Assembly (NCBI GenBank): GCA_016285615.1
Contig: JAEERB010000138.1
Location: forward strand, 1-6,146
Length of the DNA stretch: 6,146 nucleotides
Source of the DNA: Bacteroidales bacterium
GTDB taxonomy: Bacteria; Bacteroidota; Bacteroidia; Bacteroidales; WCHB1-69
Direction of reading: 5' to 3'
The position numbers and the translations under genes are program-made. The number at the start of each line of letters is the position of its first letter. Within the stretch, counting starts at the first letter, position 1. A model generated the notes under the pieces. The model saw only the letters and a program-made list of their open reading frames with translations, was not told the DNA's origin and did not search any database. Shown piece after piece: positions 1 to 6,146 of the stretch.

Positions 1-1262
1 GCCAATCCGGGGTTGACATACATTTGTTGTTTGCTGTTGCGGGAGTTTTTGTACAGGCCGCCCCATTGTCGGAACATGAGTATCGATGGGGAAAAACGCA
101 GGCGCTCGCTTAACACACCGGCCTGCATGCCGTGCGTATGGCCGCACAAGGTCAGATTGGCGGGCCAAGGTTGGCCAGTGATTTCATCCCACATTTCGGG
201 ACTGTGGCACAAGAAGATGACATAGTCGCTGTCGCTCACATGCTGGAAAGTCTTTTTAGGGTCGCCTGTGTTGATGTTCATAGGCTTGTCGCACCAAAAC
301 TCAATGCCTGCCAGCGTAATCGAATCGCCGTTCCATGGTGTGCGAATGCTTTCATTACGAAGTAGTTGCCAACCGATTTGATGGTGATATTGTTCCAATT
401 TGGCCATATCGGCTTTCCGTGCTTCGTCGGTTCGTAAGTCGGAATAGGTGCCGTAGTCGTGGTTGCCCAAGATGGAGTAGACACCCAACGGCGCCTTGAC
501 TTGCGCCAGCACCTCAAGGTAAGGCAGCATCTCCTTTGAAGAGCTCTGCACCATGTCGCCGGTAAAGACCACCATGTCGCCATGCTGCTCATTGACCAGA
601 TTCACAATCTGTTGCACCGTCTGCGGATTGCGCCAGGTGCCCAAATGGATGTCTGATATTTGAACGACACGCAACGGCTTGTTTTTGAAGATGTTGTTTG
701 AGGTCTGAATGTCCACTTGCCGTACAATGAAGTGATGGGCGGCATAGGTCATGCCCCAGATGGCGAAACCGGTGAACAACAGGCACAGCACGCCGAAAAT
801 AGCTGGGATGTGTCGCGCCACGGCAGGCTGGTAGTCGTGATTTTTGCGACGGCGGATAAGAATGACGATGTCAAAGAGCAGGAGCAACAGCGCCACCACG
901 AATTTGAAGAGATAGATCATTGTACACACGCCCTTCCAGTTGTAAAAGTCAGGGTCGTTGATGTACGAGGTGCCTTTCACCAGTTGGAAGATGGTCAGAC
1001 CCATCAGTAGAAAATAGGGTGCCCAGTAGCATATTGTGAAGGTAATGTAGGCAACTTTGTTGCTTTTGAATTTGGAACTGAACAGGTCGTTGAGTCTGAG
1101 CCATAAGTAGATGTCTGCCATGAAAAGTATCGCATACATCTTCGTGCGGCGCATCAGTGCGGGCATCGTGAAGTACATCGATACAGCAAACAGCAGCAGT
1201 GAAATCACTGCCGCCGTTGCGTAAGGGAGAATCCTTTTAAGAAGTCTGTGCTTTTCTGTCAT
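1..1262 (-). CDS. Membrane-anchored metallophosphoesterase, YkuE/YaeI-like (C-terminus cut by window edge)
   Basis: Calcineurin-like metal-dependent phosphoesterase; substrate unknown. The 420 complete codons read without a stop to the left edge. The metal-site motifs appear in family order: SDIHLG (D204, H206), FTGDM (D236), LGNHDYG (N267, H268, D269), LCHSP (H353) and CGHTHG (H375, H377). The visible part ends with YVNPGL, normally near the end of this family, so perhaps only 20-40 residues are missing. The N-terminal half has four or five hydrophobic segments (about 11-32, 43-57, 70-95, 113-136, 152-174). RRRK at 137-140 suggests a cytoplasmic loop, which would put the catalytic domain outside the inner membrane; this is inference. 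The ATG at 1262 is the only sensible start, since an in-frame TAA lies two codons upstream. The gene starts 10 bp after the stop of the glycogen fusion gene, so co-transcription is likely. Relatives include Bacillus YkuE and E. coli YaeI; a lipid-linked diphosphate substrate is possible but unproven. The family call is secure and the function is not. Confidence 0.93.
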   Translation of the reverse strand, partial: MTEKHRLLKRILPYATAAVISLLLFAVSMYFTMPALMRRTKMYAILFMADIYLWLRLNDLFSSKFKSNKVAYITFTICYWAPYFLLMGLTIFQLVKGTSYINDPDFYNWKGVCTMIYLFKFVVALLLLLFDIVILIRRRKNHDYQPAVARHIPAIFGVLCLLFTGFAIWGMTYAAHHFIVRQVDIQTSNNIFKNKPLRVVQISDIHLGTWRNPQTVQQIVNLVNEQHGDMVVFTGDMVQSSSKEMLPYLEVLAQVKAPLGVYSILGNHDYGTYSDLRTDEARKADMAKLEQYHHQIGWQLLRNESIRTPWNGDSITLAGIEFWCDKPMNINTGDPKKTFQHVSDSDYVIFLCHSPEMWDEITGQPWPANLTLCGHTHGMQAGVLSERLRFSPSILMFRQWGGLYKNSRNSKQQMYVNPGL

Positions 1263-1272
1263 AGGTTTTTAG

Positions 1273-4200
1273 TTACAACCATTTGACAAGGTTGAAGTCC
1301 ATGTCGTGTGGCAGCAGCGGATGTTGCGGTATCATGCGCACCGCCAATTTCCACATACCTGCAAATTCGGCATTGGTGCGGCATTCGAAACGCGACACGC
1401 CCTTGTCATGGCCGACAAAGGCAAACGGGAACTTGGCAAACAGTCCAGCTGCTTCATGGTCGGCATTGACGATAACCAACTCAATCTTAACATCTTCAGG
1501 ATTGAGGTTTCCCAACTTGATGTCAGCGCGTACGCAGATAGAATCGCCGAGGAACAAGGAGCCTTCGTTGGCATTGGGCATCTCAAGGTTAGCCACCGTA
1601 ATGTTATCCCAGCCAGTCAGCACTTTCTCTTTCCATCTTACGAGAGACTTGAGTTTTTCTAATTTGTTCTGAGTGAGCAGGTGTGTGCGCTCTCCGAGTT
1701 TGTTATAGAATTTGCGGTAATAGTCGTCAAGTTGTCGCTTCATGGTGAAGTGCGGCGAAATCTTGGCGAAGCAGTTCTTCATCATGCGGGTCCAGCCCAT
1801 GGGAATGTTATGCTCGTTGCGGTCGTAGAAGATGGGGGCAATCTCGTCTTCGAAGATGCTGTACAAGGTGGCGGCATCCAGCTCATCCTGCAGTCTGTTG
1901 TCGGTGTAGGTGATTTGCTCATTGATGGCCCAGCCGGCATCTTCTACATAGCCTTCGGCCCACCAGCCGTCGAGGACGCTGCAGTTGAGCACGCCGTTCA
2001 TGATGGCCTTCTCGCCACTGGTGCCAGAGGCCTCCAACGGACGGGTAGGCGTGTTGAGCCAAACATCACAGCCTGAGATGAGCTTCTTGGCCAGAATCAT
2101 ATCGTAGTTTTCAATGAAGATGATCTTGCCGATGAAGTCGGGTTTCCTTGAGAACTCGATGATGCGCTTGATGAGGTCCTGACCAGCTTTGTCGTGCGGG
2201 TGTGCCTTGCCGGCAAAGAGGAACTGGATGGGATGCGTGGGGTTGTTGACAATAGATTTCAGCTTCTCTTCGTTCGAGAAGAGCAGATGAGCGCGCTTGT
2301 AAGTGGCAAAACGTCGTGCAAAGCCGATGGTGAGCACATCGCTGCGGATGGCCTTTAATGTGTTGACAATCAGCGCTGGCGATTCGTTGCGTCGTTTCAT
2401 GTCCTTTTCCAGCATCACCTTGATGGCCTCAATCATCTCATGTCGCAAGTCGTCTTTGATGCGCCATAAGTCGCTGTCGTCGGCTTCGTATATCTTTTCC
2501 CAGATTTGCGGGTTGGATCTGTCGCTAATAAATTGTTTCCCAAATAGTTTTAAGTGGAATTCCTGCCAACGTTTGTGTGCCCATGTGGGATAATGGACGC
2601 CGTTGGTCACGTAGTCGATATGCAGTTCGTTGGTGAAATGTCCTTCGTAAAGCATTTGGAACATCTCGCGCGACACGCGGCCGTGGATGCGGCTTACGCC
2701 GTTGATTTCCTGCGAGAGGTTGCAAGCGAGGATACTCATGGAGAACTTGTCGCCCGTGGCCTCAATGTTCTTACGTCCCAGGCCCATGAAGGCTTGCCAG
2801 GAGATGCCTACGTAGGAAGGATAGGTTGAGAAGTAGGTTCGCATCAGGTCTTCGTTGAAGGCGTCGTGGCCTGCAGCTACGGGTGTGTGGGTGGTGTAGA
2901 GCGAGGAGGCGCGCACCAGCTCGTAGGCGGTGAGGAAGGGCACATGTTTCTCTTCCATGGTGGCGCGAAGGCGTTCCAACGCTAAGAATGCGGCGTGTCC
3001 TTCGTTCATGTGGTACAGGTCGGGCTTTTCTTGCAGCAGTTGCAGCATTCTCACACCGCCAATGCCAAGCAGAATCTCTTGTTTTAGGCGGTTTTCGATG
3101 TCGCCACCGTAAAGGGTGTGTGTCACATTGCGGTCGCAAGGCTGGTTGTCGTTGAAGTCGGTGTCCATCAGGTAGAGTGGAATACGACCAACATTCACGC
3201 GCCAGATGCGGGCGTACATTTTGCGGCCAGGTAGCGCAATGCTGATGGTCTTCCAGTTGCCGTTCTCATCTTTGAGCGGGAACAAGGGGAGTTTGGAGAA
3301 ACTCTGTGCCGGGTAAAGGTTTATCTGGTCGCCTAAATGCGAAATCTGTTGGGTGAAGTAGCCGTAGCGGTAGAGCAATCCGATGCCGATCATGTTGACA
3401 TTGCAGTCGCTGGCTTCTTTCAGGTAGTCGCCGGCCAGCATACCTAAGCCGCCCGAGAAGATCTTCAGCTCGTTGCTGATGCCGAACTCCATACTGAAGT
3501 AGGCAATCTTGTCGGTGTCGGGGCGTTTGACATCCATGTAGGCGCGGAAGGCGCTATATACTTTATCCAGTTTTTCCACAAAGAGCGGGTCGTTGCTGAA
3601 TTGGTTCAGTCGGTCTAAAGGCAGGATTTGCAGGATGTGCACGGGATTCTCGTTGTACTCGTGCCATTTCTCCTCGCCGGCAATTTCGATGAATAGCTCG
3701 CGGGCCTCGTAGTTCCAACTCCACCAAAGGTTGTAAGCCAAATCATTGAGTTTCTTGAGGTTGTCGGGAAGGTTGGATTTGACATTGTATTTGGTCCATT
3801 TGGGTTCGTCGGCTTTCTTCTTGTCAGTGAACAGACTGAGGCTGGCGGTTTTGTCCTGATATTGTTCATACCGCTGGTCGCTTTGTTGTGTAGCCATGTC
3901 GTAGAGTTTTAAATAGTTGGTATAGAGATTTTTCCAGAGTGCTTGTTGAGCGATTTCGCGGGCTTTGTCCGATAGTTGCTGGCGTTCTTGGTCGTTGCAG
4001 CGCAGAATGTGTGCGATGCCTTGTGCGATGTTTTGGCTCACTTCCTGGTCGTTGTCGTCGGTGCGTTCAATAACGAAGGCGCTATGTTGCTGGCCGAAGT
4101 TGTCGCGTGCCCAGATGCCGAAGCCGGCGAGCGAGGTGGTGATGGTCGGTATGCCAAAGGCGACGCTTTCGAGCGGTGTGTAGCCCCACGGTTCGTAGTA

Positions 4201-5505
4201 GGAGGGGAATACCGACAAGTCGAAGCCGATGAGCAGGTCGTAGTAGCTCATATTGAAGATGCCGTCGTGGCCGTTGAGATAGACGGGCACGAACACCACC
4301 TTGATCTTGCTGTCGGGGGCGTTGTCGATGTTCAACTCGTTGAGTTTGCGTATGATGGGGTCGTGTGCGGGTTCCATCAGCGGGTGAGTGGCATAGTCGC
4401 GCAGGCGGGCCTGGCTGCCGTCGCTGAAGGTGTCGCCACGTTGCAGTTTCTGTACCAGCTCTTCGCGAATACCGCTGGTGCCCGCGGGTACGGCGATGAA
4501 GGCCACCACTTCGCGGTCGTCATTGGTGGTGCGCAGTTCTGCCAGCGACTGGATAAACAGGTCGATGCCCTTGTTGTGGAACTCGTAGCGGCCGCTGTTG
4601 ATGACGAGCAGCGCATCTTTAGAGATGGGCTGTTGCAGCAGCGCCGAGGCCACGCTGATAAGCTTCTGGCGGGCCACTTGGCGTTTTTCATCGTAACTCT
4701 TGCCTTGCGGTACGAAGTTGTTCTCGAAGCCGTTGATGGTCACCACGTCAGCGGGCTTGCCGAAGAAAGCGGCGCACTCCTTGTTGGTGATGTCGCTCAC
4801 GGTGCTGTACGCGTCAGCGGTCTGTGCCGACAGCGACTCGAGCGAGAATTTCGAGCGGATGCCGAAGCGGTTAGCGCTCTCTACGGGCTCGTATTGTGCC
4901 ATATTGCCGTAGAGTGGCATGCCGTTGCCTGCAATGCAGCGCCCGAGGGCGGTGGCGTGCGTGGTGAACACGGTGGCTATCTGCGGCGTGTTCGAGTTAA
5001 GGTAGAGTATGCCCGTGCCGGTCATCCATTCGTGGAAATGGGCCACGATGCGGTCGGCAGCGGTGCAGTGGAACTGGTAGAAGCTCTCGATGACCTTGCC
5101 GGCGGCGTAGCCGAAGAGGGCAGGTTCGATGTAGTCCCAGCTGCCACTGATGGAATCCAGTTTGTAACGGAGCCAGAAATTGGTGAATATGTCGTTTTTC
5201 TTTTCGAAGTAGGGAGTGAAATCCACGAGGATAACGACGGGCTGGCCGCTGATGTTCCATCGGCCGATACGGATGCGCAATCCCTCTTTCTGGGCCTGCT
5301 CGCGCCAGTTTTTATACAGGGCGTTATCTTCGATGAACTCGTCGTTGCCACCACTCTCTTTCGACACGTCGGGGCCGATGCAGATGTAGTTGTTGTGAAA
5401 ATGTTCAACCGTGGTAAAAGCTTTGGTGGAGAGAACAGTATGGATGCCGCCTACCTTGTTGCAAATCTCCCAACTGGTCTCGAAAAGATAGTCGATTTTA
5501 TTCAT
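1273..5505 (-). CDS. Bifunctional glycogen synthase (GT3) - alpha-glucan phosphorylase (GT35) fusion
   Basis: A 1410-residue cytosolic enzyme predicted both to extend glycogen from a nucleotide sugar and to degrade it to glucose-1-phosphate. Residues 1-540 match eukaryotic-type GT3 synthase: ETSWEICNKVGGIHTVL at 9-25 (sugar-nucleotide loop), HFHEW 156-160, FTTHAT 180-185, SGRYEFHNKGID 304-315 (R306, K312), and YYEPWGYTPLE 436-446 with the E-x7-E pair E438/E446. A polar linker (about 541-572) follows. LAYNLWWSWNYEARELF at 589-605 marks the DUF3417 N-domain of the AlgP-type phosphorylases. The GT35 core has YFSMEFGIS 669-677, HMNEGHAAF 832-840, TTHTPVAAGH 871-880, GFARRFATYKRA 1061-1072 and EASGTSGEKA 1158-1167, where K1166 is the predicted PLP Schiff-base lysine. 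The beta-rich tail (about 1300-1410) is normal for AlgP proteins. Both halves look complete and catalytically intact. An in-frame TAA directly precedes the ATG, so the start is fixed. The upstream region is AT-rich with no Shine-Dalgarno sequence. UDP-glucose is the likely donor by analogy with GT3, though ADP-glucose cannot be excluded. Confidence 0.96.
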   Translation of the reverse strand: MNKIDYLFETSWEICNKVGGIHTVLSTKAFTTVEHFHNNYICIGPDVSKESGGNDEFIEDNALYKNWREQAQKEGLRIRIGRWNISGQPVVILVDFTPYFEKKNDIFTNFWLRYKLDSISGSWDYIEPALFGYAAGKVIESFYQFHCTAADRIVAHFHEWMTGTGILYLNSNTPQIATVFTTHATALGRCIAGNGMPLYGNMAQYEPVESANRFGIRSKFSLESLSAQTADAYSTVSDITNKECAAFFGKPADVVTINGFENNFVPQGKSYDEKRQVARQKLISVASALLQQPISKDALLVINSGRYEFHNKGIDLFIQSLAELRTTNDDREVVAFIAVPAGTSGIREELVQKLQRGDTFSDGSQARLRDYATHPLMEPAHDPIIRKLNELNIDNAPDSKIKVVFVPVYLNGHDGIFNMSYYDLLIGFDLSVFPSYYEPWGYTPLESVAFGIPTITTSLAGFGIWARDNFGQQHSAFVIERTDDNDQEVSQNIAQGIAHILRCNDQERQQLSDKAREIAQQALWKNLYTNYLKLYDMATQQSDQRYEQYQDKTASLSLFTDKKKADEPKWTKYNVKSNLPDNLKKLNDLAYNLWWSWNYEARELFIEIAGEEKWHEYNENPVHILQILPLDRLNQFSNDPLFVEKLDKVYSAFRAYMDVKRPDTDKIAYFSMEFGISNELKIFSGGLGMLAGDYLKEASDCNVNMIGIGLLYRYGYFTQQISHLGDQINLYPAQSFSKLPLFPLKDENGNWKTISIALPGRKMYARIWRVNVGRIPLYLMDTDFNDNQPCDRNVTHTLYGGDIENRLKQEILLGIGGVRMLQLLQEKPDLYHMNEGHAAFLALERLRATMEEKHVPFLTAYELVRASSLYTTHTPVAAGHDAFNEDLMRTYFSTYPSYVGISWQAFMGLGRKNIEATGDKFSMSILACNLSQEINGVSRIHGRVSREMFQMLYEGHFTNELHIDYVTNGVHYPTWAHKRWQEFHLKLFGKQFISDRSNPQIWEKIYEADDSDLWRIKDDLRHEMIEAIKVMLEKDMKRRNESPALIVNTLKAIRSDVLTIGFARRFATYKRAHLLFSNEEKLKSIVNNPTHPIQFLFAGKAHPHDKAGQDLIKRIIEFSRKPDFIGKIIFIENYDMILAKKLISGCDVWLNTPTRPLEASGTSGEKAIMNGVLNCSVLDGWWAEGYVEDAGWAINEQITYTDNRLQDELDAATLYSIFEDEIAPIFYDRNEHNIPMGWTRMMKNCFAKISPHFTMKRQLDDYYRKFYNKLGERTHLLTQNKLEKLKSLVRWKEKVLTGWDNITVANLEMPNANEGSLFLGDSICVRADIKLGNLNPEDVKIELVIVNADHEAAGLFAKFPFAFVGHDKGVSRFECRTNAEFAGMWKLAVRMIPQHPLLPHDMDFNLVKWL

Positions 5506-5543
5506 TTAGAATGTATTAAAAAGGTTGTGGTTGTATGGTTTCC

Positions 5544-5586
5544 TTGCGAAAAAGAACAAAAAGTGCGAACAACAGCTCTTTCGCAA
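5544..5586 (-). repeat. Inverted repeat in the presumed leader of the glycogen fusion gene
   Basis: TTGCGAAA at 5544-5551 is the exact reverse complement of TTTCGCAA at 5579-5586, with 27 bases between the arms. In the minus-strand transcript a G-U pair (5543 with 5587) would extend the stem to nine pairs. If transcription starts just downstream of the -7 box at 5595-5602, this structure would lie at the very 5' end of the mRNA. The long loop makes it a modest hairpin. It could instead be an operator half-site pair or chance in AT-rich DNA. Confidence 0.4.
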
Positions 5587-5598
5587 AGAAGTCGCAAA
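5581..5598. repeat. Tandem TCGCAAA direct repeat, 11-bp period
   Basis: TCGCAAA occurs at 5581-5587 and again at 5592-5598, so the copies sit about one helical turn apart on the same face of the DNA. The second copy overlaps the predicted -7 box of the minus-strand promoter, and the first copy overlaps one arm of the inverted repeat. This placement suits a regulator site at the transcription start, but no known regulator motif is recognised and the copies are short. Confidence 0.35.
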
Positions 5599-5602
5599 TT
5601 TA
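5595..5602 (-). promoter_or_regulatory. Candidate Bacteroidetes -7 box for the glycogen fusion gene
   Basis: On the minus strand this reads TAAATTTG, a full match to the TAnnTTTG element recognised by the Bacteroidetes primary sigma factor. It lies about 90 bp upstream of the ATG at 5505, which predicts a leader of roughly 80 nt. No good TTTG is seen at the expected -33 position (near 5620-5625 the strand reads GATGTT), so the upstream element is weak. It is the only full TAnnTTTG match I found on this strand between 5506 and 5640. Confidence 0.6.
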
Positions 5603-5638
5603 CAAAAAAAATGGAAGGGAACATCTATAATAATGATG

Positions 5639-5646
5639 TATTTTTG
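5639..5646 (+). promoter_or_regulatory. Candidate Bacteroidetes -7 box for the plus-strand membrane protein gene
   Basis: The plus strand reads TATTTTTG, a full match to TAnnTTTG, placed 47 bp upstream of the ATG at 5694. As with its divergent partner, no clear TTG is visible about 20 bp upstream (around 5615-5620 the sequence is purine-rich). The two -7 boxes face away from each other with 36 bp between them, so their upstream elements must share the same DNA. Confidence 0.5.
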
Positions 5647-5693
5647 CACGATATATTAACAATTTGGATTGTTCTAAAAAACGTATAAAACTT

Positions 5694-6146
5694 ATGTCAT
5701 ATCTTCGTCTTTGGTGGTTGTGGCCGCTGTTGTTTTTGCTACTGGCCGCTTTGCAAGCAGCAGATGCGTTGTGTGGGCATTTTTTGAATAACGCATGTGA
5801 TTGGATAGTGTGGATTTTGCTGTTGATGATGGGCATCATGCAGATAGTCACGCTGGCAATAGCCATCGTTCGTAAGCAGACTCGCAATTTGCCATGGATG
5901 TTATTGGGAGGTGTGTTGTCGGCAGCAGCGGTGGCTGTAGTGATTGGCGGTATTCTGTTCTTTGCTACCGTAGAGGCGATGTTTGGAGCCGAAGAAGATC
6001 CTTTTGGGCGCGAGCATCCTATCCCTGATACGCTGATATGCGAATTACCGTTGGTTGATAGGGATGTGATATGTTATAGCAATGATGATACGGTGGGTGT
6101 GTTTAAGAAGGCTGTGGTCCCTGCGATTGACAGTACGGATATTTCG
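5694..6146 (+). CDS. Unrecognised membrane protein, N-terminal 151 residues (3' end outside window)
   Basis: No family is recognised. The frame is open from an ATG to the right edge of the window. Hydrophobic segments fall at about residues 7-25 (very rich in Leu and Trp; it could be a signal peptide ending near LQA-AD), 38-60 and 68-94. RKQTR at 60-64, between the second and third segments, implies a cytoplasmic loop. That puts the N-terminus inside and the acidic, Pro- and Asp-rich C-terminal part (from about residue 95) outside. The paired cysteines C27/C35 and C116/C127 would then all be on the non-cytoplasmic side. The ATG at 5694 is preferred because it begins directly before the hydrophobic segment. 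An in-frame TGA lies at 5634-5636, and the only other in-frame start candidate is a TTG at 5664. The leader is AT-rich with no Shine-Dalgarno sequence. The gene is divergent from the glycogen fusion gene and has its own -7 box, so a glycogen role is not implied. That it is a real gene is likely but not certain. Confidence 0.75.
   Translation, partial: MSYLRLWWLWPLLFLLLAALQAADALCGHFLNNACDWIVWILLLMMGIMQIVTLAIAIVRKQTRNLPWMLLGGVLSAAAVAVVIGGILFFATVEAMFGAEEDPFGREHPIPDTLICELPLVDRDVICYSNDDTVGVFKKAVVPAIDSTDIS

Noticed and set aside
13..1010. Several 65-104-codon frames on both strands at the left edge
   Set aside because: All overlap the continuous metallophosphoesterase frame, whose metal motifs run across 1-1262; they are shadows.
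1263..1272. Terminator or separate promoter between the fusion gene and the metallophosphoesterase gene
   Set aside because: Ten bases cannot hold a hairpin or a full promoter, and none is seen spanning the junction.
1681..2076. A 131-codon plus-strand frame opposite the phosphorylase PLP region
   Set aside because: It is antisense to the conserved motif block around K1166, has no family resemblance and no promoter; a shadow.
3790..3888. Possibility that the synthase and phosphorylase are two separate genes
   Set aside because: The frame runs through the junction with no stop, and there is no ATG with a leader-like context at the start of the phosphorylase half; a single gene is the simpler reading.
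3976..5688. A 570-codon open frame on the plus strand, antisense to the synthase half
   Set aside because: It lies opposite a region whose minus-strand product matches GT3 synthase motifs throughout. Its translation is a Val/Ala/Asp-rich mirror with no recognisable motif. Long antisense frames are common opposite codon-biased genes.
5506..5693. Riboswitch or small RNA gene in the divergent intergenic region
   Set aside because: Only one modest stem is visible, with no known riboswitch core, and no run of T after a GC-rich hairpin that would suggest a terminator.
1..6146. Mobile element, CRISPR array, phage, tRNA or defence system
   Set aside because: No spaced identical repeats, transposase or integrase motifs, terminal inverted repeats, tRNA-like cloverleaf or defence-protein motifs were found; the content is metabolic and envelope genes.

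Overview
The window looks like chromosomal DNA from a Bacteroidales member, most likely Prevotella or a close relative. Three things suggest this. A eukaryotic-type (GT3) glycogen synthase is fused to a DUF3417/GT35 alpha-glucan phosphorylase. Both candidate promoters carry the TAnnTTTG -7 box typical of Bacteroidetes. None of the three starts has a Shine-Dalgarno sequence. The genus is an inference from recall; no search was run.

Layout. Minus strand, 1-1262: a membrane-anchored YkuE/YaeI-type metallophosphoesterase. It has no stop codon inside the window because its C-terminus runs off the left edge. Minus strand, 1273-5505: one uninterrupted 1410-codon gene carrying a complete glycogen synthase (about residues 1-540), a short polar linker, and a complete alpha-glucan phosphorylase (about 570-1410). 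Positions 5506-5693 are a 188-bp divergent intergenic region with a good -7 box for each direction and a small repeat cluster in the presumed leader of the fusion gene. Plus strand, 5694 to the right edge: the first 151 codons of an unrecognised membrane protein with about three hydrophobic segments.

The fusion gene and the metallophosphoesterase are 10 bp apart on the same strand with no room for a terminator, so they are probably co-transcribed from the promoter near 5595. The fusion protein combines polymer extension from a nucleotide sugar with phosphorolytic release of glucose-1-phosphate, so glycogen storage and use would sit in one polypeptide. No ADP-glucose pyrophosphorylase, branching or debranching gene is in the window. 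The metallophosphoesterase has no obvious role in glycogen metabolism and may simply be a transcriptional neighbour.

No rRNA, tRNA, CRISPR array, insertion sequence or phage gene was seen. The many other open frames, including a 570-codon one on the plus strand, are antisense or frame shadows of these genes. The most notable item is the synthase-phosphorylase fusion. I believe it is already known in Prevotella-like genomes, so I do not claim a new system.
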